Assembly: GCA_024743435.1 (NCBI GenBank)
Contig: JANSWO010000011.1
Coordinates: 1 to 64,000 of the forward strand
Direction of reading: 5' to 3'
Source: Pseudomonadaceae bacterium
Lineage (GTDB): Bacteria > Pseudomonadota > Gammaproteobacteria > Pseudomonadales > Azotimanducaceae
DNA: 64,000 nucleotides
Below the pieces are notes generated by a model that did not search any database, was not told where the DNA came from, and saw only the letters and a list, made by a program, of their open reading frames with translations. This document shows, piece after piece, positions 15,359 to 24,626 of this stretch. A program made the translations under genes and the position numbers. Positions within the stretch are counted from its first letter, which is position 1. Each line of letters begins with the position of its first letter.

Positions 15359-16122
15359 CGACAGCAGACAACGCCATCTACGACGCTATCGGTTCGGGTT
15401 ACGCCAATAACCGTATTGCTGATCGTCGCTGGGCACAGCAGATACATGAGGCGTTGGGCGCGGCGCGGTCGGTGCTCAATGTGGGTGCTGGCAGCGGTTC
15501 ATATGAGCCCGATGATCTACGCGTTGTTGCCCTGGAACCCTCCCGCAAAATGATTGTTCAGCGCCCGATGGGATCAGCGCCGGTTGTTCAGGGCGTGGCT
15601 GAATATCTGCCGTTTCGGGATGGCGCCTTTGATGCGGGGCTCGCGATATTGACGACGCATCACTGGCTCGATCCCGAGCGTGGCCTGGCCGAGCTCTGCC
15701 GCGTATCGCACAGGCAAGTAGTCGTCACCTGGGATCCTGACTGGTTTGCCACACGGTTCTGGCTGATACGAGATTATCTACCGCAGGTGGGTGAGTTGGA
15801 GCGGACGCTGCCGACACTCGATGCGGTAACCGACTTTTGTGCCGCGCGCAGCCTCCAGCTGGATGTGCAGCCGCTGCTGGTACCCGCGGATTGCACGGAT
15901 GGCTTCTTTGGCGGTTACTGGCGGCGCCCGCACGCGTATCTCGATGAGGATATTCGGGCGTCGATGTCGGGTCTTGCGCTGCTTGACGAAGGCATCGTGG
16001 AACGAGCGATGCAGGCGCTGCGAACCGATCTGGAGACTGGTGCCTGGCAGCGTAGGTATTCGGATGTCGTGCAGCTCATGCAGGCAGATCTCGGCTATCG
16101 ACTCCTGCAGATCAGCAGATGA
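15355..16122 (+). CDS. Class I SAM-dependent methyltransferase
   Basis: A 255-residue protein with a Rossmann-type SAM site: SVLNVGAGSGSYEP (motif I, about residues 39-52), VVALEPSRKMI (motif II), and FDAGLAILTTHHWLDPERGL in the region of motif IV. It is like UbiE/COQ5-type small-molecule methyltransferases in length and order. The GTG start overlaps the previous stop. Substrate is not predictable. The gene ends six bases before the end of the convergent hydrolase gene. Confidence 0.9.
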   Translation: MTTADNAIYDAIGSGYANNRIADRRWAQQIHEALGAARSVLNVGAGSGSYEPDDLRVVALEPSRKMIVQRPMGSAPVVQGVAEYLPFRDGAFDAGLAILTTHHWLDPERGLAELCRVSHRQVVVTWDPDWFATRFWLIRDYLPQVGELERTLPTLDAVTDFCAARSLQLDVQPLLVPADCTDGFFGGYWRRPHAYLDEDIRASMSGLALLDEGIVERAMQALRTDLETGAWQRRYSDVVQLMQADLGYRLLQISR

Positions 16123-16128
16123 ACCCGG

Positions 16129-16956
16129 CTAGCTCGGCTTGGGTTGCACGGGGTGGTTGTCGCTCAGGAAGTCGAGCACGACGGCTTTGAAACGGGGATC
16201 GGTTACGGCCGATAAATGGTCACAACCCGAAAGCCGTACATGACTCGCGCGCGCGAGCGCATCAGCGATGGCATCGGCGCTGTCCACATAGGGGTGATCT
16301 TCAGAGCCGTTCACGAGCAATACTGGTACATCAATAGCACAAGCGTCGTCACCGATTAGTTTCAATGGATAGCCATCCGGCCACATAGCTTGCGCAGAGC
16401 TCGCAAGCGCTGGCAGATCACTGGTGGGATTGGCTTCAACGAAGTGGCGTACAGCGCGCCCCAGAGGGTCGCGCACCGAGTCAACATTCGGGGCGCGCAG
16501 AGCCTGGGCGATGACCGCGCCAGCAGCGGCGCTTTCCTGGGTCTCATTACCAATGCCCGCTAACACCATGGAGCGGAAGCGGTCCGCGTGGCTGGCGAGC
16601 AATGCAGCGCCGATGAATGCGCCCATGGAATAGCCGAGATAGTCGCATTGGCTGATCTCGAGGGCATCCAGGACAGCAACAATATCCGTAGTCATTTCCG
16701 CGTAGGTGTAGGCCTCGACGGCAAGCGGTTTATCGCTTGCGCCGTGGCCGCGTACGTCGAGTGTCAGCACGCGGCGTGTCGGCAGAAGCGTATCGATCCA
16801 GCCCGTATCGCGCCAATTGCGAATGGCATCGGAGCCCCAGCCGTGGACAAGCAGGATTGGATCGCCCTGGCCAACGTCGCTGTAGGCAATTCTGTATTCG
16901 CCCGAGAGGGCAAACTTTTGCGATGACATATTCAGTACCAGCTTTGGCGTTCGCAC
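16129..16956 (-). CDS. Alpha/beta-hydrolase
   Basis: A 275-residue α/β-hydrolase: oxyanion element LLVHGWGS, LDVRGHGASDKP, nucleophile elbow GYSMGA (about residues 107-112) with the catalytic Ser, an acid in LLVNGSEDHPY, and the catalytic His in GCDHLSAV near the C-terminus. Members include esterases, lactonases and epoxide hydrolases. A second ATG nine codons in (16929) is possible; AAGGGGAG lies close to the ATG at 16956. No signal peptide is visible. Confidence 0.92.
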   Translation of the reverse strand: MRTPKLVLNMSSQKFALSGEYRIAYSDVGQGDPILLVHGWGSDAIRNWRDTGWIDTLLPTRRVLTLDVRGHGASDKPLAVEAYTYAEMTTDIVAVLDALEISQCDYLGYSMGAFIGAALLASHADRFRSMVLAGIGNETQESAAAGAVIAQALRAPNVDSVRDPLGRAVRHFVEANPTSDLPALASSAQAMWPDGYPLKLIGDDACAIDVPVLLVNGSEDHPYVDSADAIADALARASHVRLSGCDHLSAVTDPRFKAVVLDFLSDNHPVQPKPS

Positions 16957-17013
16957 ATCGCTCCCCTTAGTTGTGCCGCGTTATAGTTGCCACGGTGAAA
17001 GGGGAACGATGGC

Positions 17014-17622
17014 GTGATCGTATTCGTTAATGGTGCTTCCTGCACGGGCAAAACCGCTATGACGCGCGCCTTGCAGGCGCGTTGGTTGTCTCGCAGCAGA
17101 ACACCGCTTATTGCCTGGAGCCTCGATGCGGTGATCAGCCAGTTGCCATTTGACTTAACCGGCTCTGCAAGCGCTGGCAAGCAGGGCTTTCCGCTGACGA
17201 CTGACAGTGTCGGCAGTCGCGTGGATGTCGGGTCGCTGGGGCACAAGCTGAATCAACTATCAGCAAAGCACGTCAGGCAACTCGCGCTGCATGAGCTGGA
17301 TGTAGTTGTTGACTATGTTCTGCTAAACGAAGCGCTGCTTGTTCCATTTGAACTTGAGTTGTCTGAGTTTCCGGTTCTATTTGTCGGGCTGTACTGTGAT
17401 GAGCAAGTGCTAGCGACGAGAAATATCGCCCGAGTTGATCGAGCCAGTGATCTTGCGGTATCACAGCAACGGCGCGTGCATTTTCGTAAGGAGTGTTATG
17501 ACCTTCGGTTGGACAGCTCGAATTCGTCGCCGGATGAACTGGCGGCTAGCGTCTTGGCGTACCTCGATGGGAACAACATCGGGCGAGGCTTCTCTAGTGC
17601 ATCGTCAGGTGGCTGCTCATGA
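17014..17622 (+). CDS. Chloramphenicol-phosphotransferase-like P-loop kinase
   Basis: A 202-residue protein starting MIVFVNGASCTGKTAMTRAL, with a Walker A motif GASCTGKT at residues 7-14. The opening and the AWSLDAVISQLP segment match the CPT-like family, in which Streptomyces CPT phosphorylates chloramphenicol; most bacterial members have unknown substrates. VDYVLLNEALLV and LFVGLYCDEQVLATR fit the rest of the fold. GTG start with AAGGGG upstream. Resistance to chloramphenicol should not be assumed. Confidence 0.82.
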   Translation: MIVFVNGASCTGKTAMTRALQARWLSRSRTPLIAWSLDAVISQLPFDLTGSASAGKQGFPLTTDSVGSRVDVGSLGHKLNQLSAKHVRQLALHELDVVVDYVLLNEALLVPFELELSEFPVLFVGLYCDEQVLATRNIARVDRASDLAVSQQRRVHFRKECYDLRLDSSNSSPDELAASVLAYLDGNNIGRGFSSASSGGCS

Positions 17623-17644
17623 GTGCCGCCCGTGAGTGTCGTCC

Positions 17645-17878
17645 ATGAGTAAAGAAGCGCCGTTGGGCGACGAGCCATTCAGCTATCGCGAGAGCAAAGA
17701 TGATCGGGTGCAGATTATGTTCCGATCAAAAACGGCAACAACGCTGAAAGGCAAACAGGCGCTTCGGTTTCTTGCTCGCATTGAGCGGCTCGATGCGCAA
17801 GGCCAGCAGTTGCTTATGGCGCGCGAGACAGGGCAGTTCAAGTTCGGCAACGAGCGCGGCACAAAGCCCAGGTCTTGA
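17645..17878 (+). CDS. Small conserved protein of unknown function
   Basis: A 77-residue basic protein. Its core, TTLKGKQALRFLARIERLDA followed by QQLLMARETGQFKFGNER, matches a widespread small proteobacterial family with the same LKG-K-A-FL and LMA-TG-FK-GNE pattern. ATG 17645 is preferred to the codon nine bases earlier. It ends nine bases before the DUF2161 gene and is probably in the same transcript. Function unknown. Confidence 0.78.
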   Translation: MSKEAPLGDEPFSYRESKDDRVQIMFRSKTATTLKGKQALRFLARIERLDAQGQQLLMARETGQFKFGNERGTKPRS

Positions 17879-17887
17879 GAGGGCAGC

Positions 17888-18598
17888 TTGAAAGAGTCTG
17901 ATTTGTATCCGCCGATCAAGGCATTCCTCGTGGCGCAAGGATATGAGGTGAAGTCTGAGGTGGCCGGCGTCGATATTGTCGCCTGCCGAGACGATGAGGA
18001 TCCGGTTCTCGTAGAGATGAAAACCGGCCTGACGCTCGCGCTTGTACACCAGGGCATCGCGCGCCAGTCGATCTCGGATTGGGTTTACCTGGCGGTGCCC
18101 CAGGTGCGCTCGCGCAAGGCATTAGCGGCCAATCTGCGCCTTTGTCGTCGGCTTGGTCTGGGCCTGATAATGGTGCGGCTGTCAGATAGTCACGTGACCG
18201 TGAGTGTAGATCCCAAACCCTATAAGCCGCGTAAGGTGAAAGCGCGACGTGGCCGCTTGTTGAATGAGTTCGCAAGGCGAGTAGGTGACCCCAACACCGG
18301 CGGAACCAATCGGGTGAAGCTGGTGACGGCATATCGTCAGGACGCGCTGCGTTGTGCGAGCTTTTTGAGTGAGCATGGCGACTCAAAGGGGGCGGATGTA
18401 GCGAAGGGCGCGGCTGTTGCGGGCGCGACCAACCTGATGAGATCCAATCACTATGGCTGGTTTGAGCGAGTGGGCCGCGGGGTCTACGCGCTTACGACCG
18501 ACGGCGCAAAAGATCTTGAGCGCTATGGCAAGGAGAGCCCAATAGAGTTGGCAGTCGAGTTGGCGGATGAGTTAGCGATTGAGCCGGGAGCGGATTAG
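17888..18598 (+). CDS. DUF2161-family PD-(D/E)XK-like protein
   Basis: A 236-residue protein with a clear DUF2161 signature: ESDLYPPIKAFLVAQGYEVK, the GVDIVACRDDEDPVLVEMKT segment in which D, E and K fit a PD-(D/E)XK nuclease core, and SDWVYLAVPQVR. The C-terminal third (about residues 130-210) looks like a winged helix. A nuclease or restriction-like role is suggested by the fold only. The start is TTG at 17888 after AGAGGGCAGC. It overlaps the convergent DUF6435 gene by four bases. Confidence 0.85.
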   Translation: MKESDLYPPIKAFLVAQGYEVKSEVAGVDIVACRDDEDPVLVEMKTGLTLALVHQGIARQSISDWVYLAVPQVRSRKALAANLRLCRRLGLGLIMVRLSDSHVTVSVDPKPYKPRKVKARRGRLLNEFARRVGDPNTGGTNRVKLVTAYRQDALRCASFLSEHGDSKGADVAKGAAVAGATNLMRSNHYGWFERVGRGVYALTTDGAKDLERYGKESPIELAVELADELAIEPGAD

Positions 18599-18756
18599 CT
18601 ACCCGCTTCGATCTGCACTCGGATTTTCTCCGCCTCTGCGACGAGGCGGGCATTCTCGCGCACATCTCCGTTGCGCAGTGCGTGCATCGCCTTCTCCATT
18701 GTCTGCTGATACGCTTTTTTGAGTTTCTTGTTTGGGTCTCGAGAGAAGAGTCCCAT
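18595..18756 (-). CDS. DUF6435-type 53-residue protein
   Basis: Read on the minus strand, ATG at 18754-18756 opens a 53-codon frame ending TAA at 18595-18597. The protein starts MGLFSRDPNKKLKKAYQQTM and continues EKAMHALRNGDVRENARLVA, then EAEKIRVQIEAGS. This matches the DUF6435 family of short helical proteins (FGLF-DP-KKL-K-Y pattern, A-RNGD, AEAE-I). GGCGAGGCGAC precedes the ATG. It overlaps the end of the DUF2161 gene by four bases. Function unknown. Confidence 0.85.
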   Translation of the reverse strand: MGLFSRDPNKKLKKAYQQTMEKAMHALRNGDVRENARLVAEAEKIRVQIEAGS

Positions 18757-18840
18757 CGTGTCGCCTCGCCTTAGAACTAGAGTTGTCGAAGGCTAAGCGT
18801 TCGGCCGTAGCAAGCATGTGAACGAGATAGAGGTTTCTCA

Positions 18841-19428
18841 GTGGGTGTTGAACTGCTGGATGTGGTGAGAAGTGTGGGCTATGGGATTGCTCTGATCGCC
18901 CTGCCCTGGATTCTGGCGACGGTGCTGATGCGCTCTTCAAGCTCGAAGTCCATGAGTTGGAGATCTCTGCTTTTTCTGCTGGTAGTTGGTGGCGGTGGGT
19001 TCGCAGGCTACAAGCTCTACAGCGGCGAGTGGATGCTGCCCGCCGGGATGCCGAGCCTCGCCGATCGCTCCGGGGCATTCAGCTTTCAGCGTGATTTGTC
19101 CCTTGTGGGTGGTGCGCCTCTGACGCGTCGCTCGATTCAGCCTTTTGAACGGTTGGTCGTGGCAGAGATGGCGGGGAACGCAGATAGCGAAGGGGGCACG
19201 CTTGCCGAGAGTGTCCAGGCAGATCTGTTGTCGCTGAATGGTACAACGCTGTTGCATGCCAGCGATGCGCGTTATGGCTCATTGTTTGGTCACTACTACG
19301 CGGGTGCTGTTGGCGGTAAATTGCAGTTAGTGTTTTGTGTGGCTGACCCCGAGGATGGCAGCCCGCTTCAGGACGCTGCCTGCCGAGAAGAAATCGAGCG
19401 AAGTCTCGATCTTGGCGCGTTGGACTGA
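18841..19428 (+). CDS. Two-helix membrane protein with exported domain
   Basis: A 195-residue protein from GTG 18841, which follows AGAGG. Two hydrophobic segments near the N-terminus (GYGIALIALPWILATVLM and LLFLLVVGGGGFAGYKL) precede an extramembrane domain with two Cys (FCVADPEDG and DAACREE) that could pair. No family recognised. It is followed three bases later by the NTF2-like exported protein, so they are probably one operon. Confidence 0.65.
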   Translation: MGVELLDVVRSVGYGIALIALPWILATVLMRSSSSKSMSWRSLLFLLVVGGGGFAGYKLYSGEWMLPAGMPSLADRSGAFSFQRDLSLVGGAPLTRRSIQPFERLVVAEMAGNADSEGGTLAESVQADLLSLNGTTLLHASDARYGSLFGHYYAGAVGGKLQLVFCVADPEDGSPLQDAACREEIERSLDLGALD

Positions 19429-19431
19429 GCC

Positions 19432-19980
19432 GTGCAGAAGAGGATAGCGAGTGTGAATACAAAACCTTTTTCAGTTTCGCATCGATGCTCGCTGGCGTCG
19501 TTTCGGGCGTGTGTGTTGCTTACGCTCGGACTGGCTGGACTGACGATCGCCGCCGATGGCCTTTCCGGAAAGACGGGGCCTGCGCATGATATGGCCGAAC
19601 CCTCGCCACATCAGATTGCGATGTCGGTGCTTGATGATTTCATGCGCACTTTTAGTGCACGAGATGCACGCAGCCACGTCGCTACCTATCATTTCCCCCA
19701 CTACCGACTTGCCCGTGGCGAGATGGCGGTGTTTGAGACGATAGAGGAAGGCGAGGAGGCGCATCGCGCACTGTTTACTCAGCTACCGACAACCGGTTGG
19801 CATCGAAGTGAATGGGTCAGCCGAGAGATCGTTGGAGTAGGGCCATCGAAGATTCATGTTGCTACCCGTTTTCGCAGGCTCCGAGAGGACGGTAGTGTGA
19901 TCGGCGAGTTTGATTCTCTCTACATTCTCACAAGCGTCGATGGTCGTTGGGGCGTTCGCATGCGCTCGAGTTTCCTCTAG
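19432..19980 (+). CDS. Exported NTF2-like protein
   Basis: A 182-residue protein starting at GTG 19432 or GTG 19450. A hydrophobic segment (ACVLLTLGLAGLTIAADG, residues 26-43) is a likely signal. The mature part has an NTF2-like layout: VLDDFMRTFSARDARSHVAT, YHFPHYRLA, then VGPSKIHVATRFRRLREDGS and a closing YILTSVDGRWGVRMRSS strand pair. The function is unknown. The gene lies between a membrane protein and a TPR lipoprotein on the same strand. Confidence 0.7.
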   Translation: MQKRIASVNTKPFSVSHRCSLASFRACVLLTLGLAGLTIAADGLSGKTGPAHDMAEPSPHQIAMSVLDDFMRTFSARDARSHVATYHFPHYRLARGEMAVFETIEEGEEAHRALFTQLPTTGWHRSEWVSREIVGVGPSKIHVATRFRRLREDGSVIGEFDSLYILTSVDGRWGVRMRSSFL

Positions 19981-20058
19981 CTCGCGCGTATGCGACGCGC
20001 TTTCGGTATTCTCTTCACTCGACGGTTGTCGCGCGCGATCAGTTCCAGGGGGAGAGAA

Positions 20059-21780
20059 ATGCGGACACATGTAGATTCAGCGACCAAGGGCGTGCGAGCC
20101 CGCAATGCACTGCTGGGGTTGTATGCGTTTTTGCTGGTGGGGTGTGCGACCAGTTCAAACGACGCGCCACAGCACGAGGGTCATGGACCCCAGAACGTTG
20201 ATGAGGCGATCACCCCGATCGACGATCGAACGTCGCCACTACTCGATGGCATTGGCAATCTTCATTTCCCGATCAGCACGCAGGTGCCTCTCACTCAGGC
20301 GTATTTCAACCAGGGTCTGACCCTGGCGTTTGGTTTCAACCATGCCGAAGCCGTGCGTTCGTTCAGCGAAGCTGCGCGTCGGGATCCTACGTGCGGAATC
20401 TGTTATTGGGGAGTGGCGCTTGCGCTTGGACCTAACATCAACGCACCGATGTCTGCTGATGCTGTCGCGCCCGCCTGGCAGGCAATCCAGCAAGCGCGTG
20501 CATTGCGCGATACACAGACCGCAGCAGAGCAGGCCTATATTGATGCCCTGACGAGCCGGTACAGCGTCGATGGCGCGGATCGCGCGGAACTGGATGCAGC
20601 CTATGCGCAGGCCATGGCGGAGCTCGTTGCGATGTATCCGCAGGACCTGCACGCGCGCACTCTGTATGCAGAAGCCCTCATGGATCTCATGCCTTGGCAG
20701 TACTGGAACGATGACGGGTCAGCCTCGCGTCCTGAGACCTTGACGCTCGTGAGCGAACTGGAAGCGGTTCTAGCGGAAGATCCGGAGCACGCAGGGGCTG
20801 CTCATCTCTACATCCACGCTATGGAGCGGTTCGAGCCTCAGAAGGCGGAAGCGGCCGCTGATCGGCTCGGTAGTCTGGTGCCGGTAGCAGGGCACCTGGT
20901 GCATATGCCGTCCCATATCTACCTGCGCTTGGGGCGCTACGCGGATGCGGTTGATGCAAATGTGAAAGCAGCCGCTGCGGATGAGAACTACATCGCTCAA
21001 TGCAACGCTCAGGGGCTTTACCCCGCAGCCTACTACCCGCACAACGTCGATTTTCTGTGGTACGCAGCGATGATGGATGGCCGACGTGAGTTGAGCCTGG
21101 CTACGGCGAGAAAACTGGCGAACCACATCGACCCGGCGATGGCGGTGAGCTTCCCCGCGATGCAGCGTCATCTGCTGGCTCCTGCGTTTACACACATTCG
21201 TTTTGGGCAATGGGATGAGGTGTTGCGCCTGGATGCGCCTGCGCCGGAAGCAGACCTGCCGTTCATGGCCGCGATGTATCACTACACCCAGGGGCTAGCG
21301 CTGGCTGCGCTTGGCCGTGCTGAGGAGGCAACGGCGCGACTGGCGCAGCTTCGGGAAATCATGGCGAGTGATGCCTTCGCAGAAATCGTCATGATGGCGC
21401 CCGGTGTCGCAGACTCTCTCGCAAGTATGGCTGGCCTTGTGGTTGAGGCTCGTCTTGCTCGGGAACAGGGGTCACCTTCGAGGGAGCTCGAACTGCTCGA
21501 GCAGGCCGTCACGATTCAGCAGGCGCTCCCTTATACGGAGCCGCCAATGTTCCATTTGCCTCTGCGGCAGGTACTGGGCGATGCGCTGTTGAATGCGGGC
21601 GAACCAGAACGAGCGGCGGCAGTGTTTGCCGAGGATCTGGTTCAGTTTCCCAAGAACCCGTGGTCGCTATTCGGGCTTGAACAGTCTTTGGCTGGCGTTA
21701 CCGGGCCGGAAGAGGACGTGCGTCGTGCCCGCGAGCGAGCCTGGAGTCGCTCGGACGTTGCACCGATGGTGTTTCGCTAG
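20059..21780 (+). CDS. Tetratricopeptide-repeat lipoprotein
   Basis: A 573-residue protein. The frame is open from 19990, but the ATG at 20059 follows GGGGAGAG and gives a lipoprotein signal ALLGLYAFLLVGC. The mature part starts with disordered residues, then TPR-like helical pairs: TQAYFNQGLTLAFGFNHAEA, RRDPTCGICYWGVALALG (a Cys-x2-Cys-x-WG element typical of this family) and many later A-L-R pairs. The tail has repeats with QAVTIQQALPYTEPPMFHLP. It is probably outer- or inner-membrane anchored and binds proteins or peptides; role unknown. Confidence 0.85.
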   Translation: MRTHVDSATKGVRARNALLGLYAFLLVGCATSSNDAPQHEGHGPQNVDEAITPIDDRTSPLLDGIGNLHFPISTQVPLTQAYFNQGLTLAFGFNHAEAVRSFSEAARRDPTCGICYWGVALALGPNINAPMSADAVAPAWQAIQQARALRDTQTAAEQAYIDALTSRYSVDGADRAELDAAYAQAMAELVAMYPQDLHARTLYAEALMDLMPWQYWNDDGSASRPETLTLVSELEAVLAEDPEHAGAAHLYIHAMERFEPQKAEAAADRLGSLVPVAGHLVHMPSHIYLRLGRYADAVDANVKAAAADENYIAQCNAQGLYPAAYYPHNVDFLWYAAMMDGRRELSLATARKLANHIDPAMAVSFPAMQRHLLAPAFTHIRFGQWDEVLRLDAPAPEADLPFMAAMYHYTQGLALAALGRAEEATARLAQLREIMASDAFAEIVMMAPGVADSLASMAGLVVEARLAREQGSPSRELELLEQAVTIQQALPYTEPPMFHLPLRQVLGDALLNAGEPERAAAVFAEDLVQFPKNPWSLFGLEQSLAGVTGPEEDVRRARERAWSRSDVAPMVFR

Positions 21781-21849
21781 CACGGCCCTGTCGAGATTGA
21801 GGAGCAGAGCAGCCACGCCGCCTGTTGGCATGCGAAAAGGAGAGTCGCG

Positions 21850-22200
21850 ATGAGTAAGCTGGAACTGCCGGACGCTGAACTGCTGGCGTTGATCGAGCCG
21901 ATAATGGATAACCTCATGGCCGGTTCGACGGCCATTGATCACGCGATGCACACTCGGGATTTTACCGGCCGCATGCTCGACTTGGTGAGCCCGGAACGAT
22001 TGGAAGAGATGTGCCAGCGTTATCAGTCTGAATTGGGGCTGTTCACTGACCGCGAACTGATCAGCCTCGTTCGTCGCCCGGATGCGGTTGCCGTGCTTTG
22101 GCGGCAGAATTTTTCCAAGGCTGCCGGTGACTTTGTCGCTGAAGCCCTGTTTGTCGAAGAGCAGGGCGAGCTTCTCGTCGATCACGCAATGGTCTGGTAG
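21850..22200 (+). CDS. Hypothetical helical protein
   Basis: A 116-residue soluble protein, MSKLELPDAELLALIEPIMD onward, almost all helical with an acidic N-terminal half. AAAGGAGAG lies before the ATG. No family recognised. Its stop codon lies in a short 9-bp tandem repeat: GGTCTGGTA at 22191-22199, again at 22200-22208, and AGTCCGGTA at 22209-22217. It stands 128 bases before the TIR gene and may share its transcript. Confidence 0.68.
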   Translation: MSKLELPDAELLALIEPIMDNLMAGSTAIDHAMHTRDFTGRMLDLVSPERLEEMCQRYQSELGLFTDRELISLVRRPDAVAVLWRQNFSKAAGDFVAEALFVEEQGELLVDHAMVW

Positions 22201-22328
22201 GTCTGGTAAGTCCGGTAGGCGCTTCTGCGCCTGAGCTGAGATCGCTACGTTGGCCACAAGGCCAGGCTGGATGCGAGTATCGTAGGAACCCTGACTCGCG
22301 ATTTTTCATATAGTGATGCTTACGCGGT

Positions 22329-24584
22329 ATGCCTGACACTCGGCCACCGACAGCCTACCAAGGTGACGATGCATTCGTGTTCGTCAGCTACGCGCATGCG
22401 GATGCCGAGCGTGTAACTCCGCTGATTTCGGCGCTTGCCGAAGCTGGTGTGAACGTCTGGTTTGATGAGGGCATTGTGCCAGGCAACCAATGGACCGCGG
22501 ATCTCGCGGCTGCCATTGAACGGTGCAGCGCGTTTCTGTTTCTGGTGTCGCCGAACTCGGTTGTCTCCGATCACTGTGTCAACGAAGTGCATTTCGCCAT
22601 CAATCGCGGCAAGCCTTTTCTGGCCAGCCATCTGGAACCGGTTGAGATGCCTGCACATCTCGAGCTGATGATTGGTCAGCGGCAGGCGCTGATGGCCTAT
22701 CAACAGCAACCGCAGGAAGCACAGCACAAGCTCGCAAGTGCTTTGCAGGCACTGCTCGCAGGCGGCTCTCCCCGGGCGCGCAGTGCACCGGATGAAGAGG
22801 CATCGACCAGCACGGCAATCTCGGCGGTCAGTAAGCGTTCGAGCGATTCTACGGGAAGAGTGCGCATGCTCACTGGAGCTGCACTATTGCTCTTGCTTGC
22901 CCTGGCCGTTGTCTGGCTGCGGTTTGGGGCTGGTGAGCCGGCGGTGCAAGGCACGATCGCCGTATTGCCCTTCAATAACTACACCCCGGATGACCGTAGC
23001 TACATCAGTGATGGCATGGCTGATGGCTTGATTACGCAATTAGCAAAACTGCCTAACGTTCGGGTCGCATCGCGTGCGTCGTCGTTTGCTCTTAAGGGAG
23101 AGCTCAATGACGGCGCGCTCAACATGGCGGACATTCAGCGGCGATTGAAAGTTGCTCACATTCTGGAAGGAAGCATTGGCCCCGGACGAGAGGAGGGCGG
23201 GTTGCTGATTGACGTGCGGATGGTTGATGCCGTATCCGACAACGCCGTCTGGTCTGCACAATGGGACACCTCGGATTTGCCCATCACTCGGATTCAGTCA
23301 CAGATTTCTCTTGGCGTGGCGAGGCTTCTCGACCCTGAGTTGTCCGGGGCGAACCAATTACTCATGGAGACGGCAGTTACCGCCAGCGAGCCGGCCTTCG
23401 ATGCCTATCTGCTTGGTCGTGACCTGATGCGGCAACCACGCAGCTCAACGGTGATCGACAAAGCCCAGTCCGCGTTTGAGCGTGCCATCGAGCTGGACGA
23501 TGATTTTGCGGGTGCCTATGCCGGTTTGTGCGAGACGCACCTGGCGGAGTACTCGTTACTGGTGGAGCCCATTTCTTTTGCGCTAGCTCAGAAGGCGTGC
23601 GCGCAAGCGTTGGAGCGTGACCCGGACCTTGCCGAGGTGCGGTTGTCGCTTGGGCGACTGTTCCGGATGTCGGGTGATTACGAGCAATCACTCACGGAAA
23701 TCGAGGAGGCTTTCGCGGGCCAGGACCAGAGCCATGAGCTGACCCAGGCGTATCTCGAGCGCGCCCTGACGCTGGATGCGCTGGGAGAGACGGTGCGCGC
23801 CGAAGCCGACATTCTGGAAGCCATCAACCTTGAGCCAGGCTATTGGGAAGGCTACTTCGCACTGGCCAACTTCTACTACGACCATGCCCAATACGACAAA
23901 GCCCTGGCGGTCTACACGGAAGTGGAAGACCTCGTGACCGATGACACGGCGCTTAGGCATAGCATTGCGGGCGTACAGCTGGCTCAGGGTGATTTCGAAT
24001 CGGCGCTTGCGAGCTATCAGTATGTGGCCGGACAACAGGAGCCTATCGCGCGCGCCACGCTGTCCAACATTGGCACGACTTACTACTACATGGGTTGTTT
24101 TGATGAGGCGGCGATCTTTCAGCGTCGGGCGGTGGATGTTGCCCCGAATGATCATCGGGTGCTTGGCCGGTTAGCGGAGTCCTGCCGGTTTGTTACCGGC
24201 GGCGAGGCAGATGCGCGTGCGCTTTGGCAACGCTCGGTGACACTTGCATCCGTCGAGCGCAATCAATCGTCCTGGAGCAATCTTGGCCTCAAGGCGGTTT
24301 ACCTTGCGCACCTTGGCGATGCCGACGCGGCGCAACGTTCTATTGACGCAATGTGGGCAACGCAACCGGTTGATGCGATAGCGCATTTCTTTACTGGCAT
24401 TGTTCAGGCGAAGAAAGGGGATGAGGCTGGGATGCAATCTAGCGCCGACCAAGCCCTGGCATCAGGTTTCCCGCAAGCACTGTTTGATACAGACCCGGAC
24501 TTCAACGAGCCAAATCGCTGCGCACTGGCCGAGCGTATGGCGGGGGCCGCTCAGGCTTGTTCGGTTGACAGCATTGACCCTTAG
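22329..24584 (+). CDS. TIR-domain receptor with membrane helix, TolB-like domain and TPR array
   Basis: A 751-residue protein. Residues about 14-120 are a TIR domain: FVFVSYAHADAERV, NVWFDEGIVPGNQWTADLAA, CSAFLFLVSPNSVVSDHC and VNEVHFAINRGKP; Glu86 sits where NAD-cleaving TIR enzymes have their catalytic Glu. A membrane helix follows at about 181-198. Residues about 208-330 are a TolB-like domain (GTIAVLPFNNYTPDDRSYIS, DGLITQL, RVASRASSFALKG), as in many adenylate-cyclase-like sensors. TPR repeats fill about 355-740. The layout suggests a cytoplasmic TIR and an outer sensing half. It heads the TIR-caspase-CHAT cluster. Confidence 0.9.
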   Translation: MPDTRPPTAYQGDDAFVFVSYAHADAERVTPLISALAEAGVNVWFDEGIVPGNQWTADLAAAIERCSAFLFLVSPNSVVSDHCVNEVHFAINRGKPFLASHLEPVEMPAHLELMIGQRQALMAYQQQPQEAQHKLASALQALLAGGSPRARSAPDEEASTSTAISAVSKRSSDSTGRVRMLTGAALLLLLALAVVWLRFGAGEPAVQGTIAVLPFNNYTPDDRSYISDGMADGLITQLAKLPNVRVASRASSFALKGELNDGALNMADIQRRLKVAHILEGSIGPGREEGGLLIDVRMVDAVSDNAVWSAQWDTSDLPITRIQSQISLGVARLLDPELSGANQLLMETAVTASEPAFDAYLLGRDLMRQPRSSTVIDKAQSAFERAIELDDDFAGAYAGLCETHLAEYSLLVEPISFALAQKACAQALERDPDLAEVRLSLGRLFRMSGDYEQSLTEIEEAFAGQDQSHELTQAYLERALTLDALGETVRAEADILEAINLEPGYWEGYFALANFYYDHAQYDKALAVYTEVEDLVTDDTALRHSIAGVQLAQGDFESALASYQYVAGQQEPIARATLSNIGTTYYYMGCFDEAAIFQRRAVDVAPNDHRVLGRLAESCRFVTGGEADARALWQRSVTLASVERNQSSWSNLGLKAVYLAHLGDADAAQRSIDAMWATQPVDAIAHFFTGIVQAKKGDEAGMQSSADQALASGFPQALFDTDPDFNEPNRCALAERMAGAAQACSVDSIDP

Positions 24585-24626
24585 GTGAATGCTGGCTGAA
24601 CGGAGATCACACAGTGGGGGCTAGTG

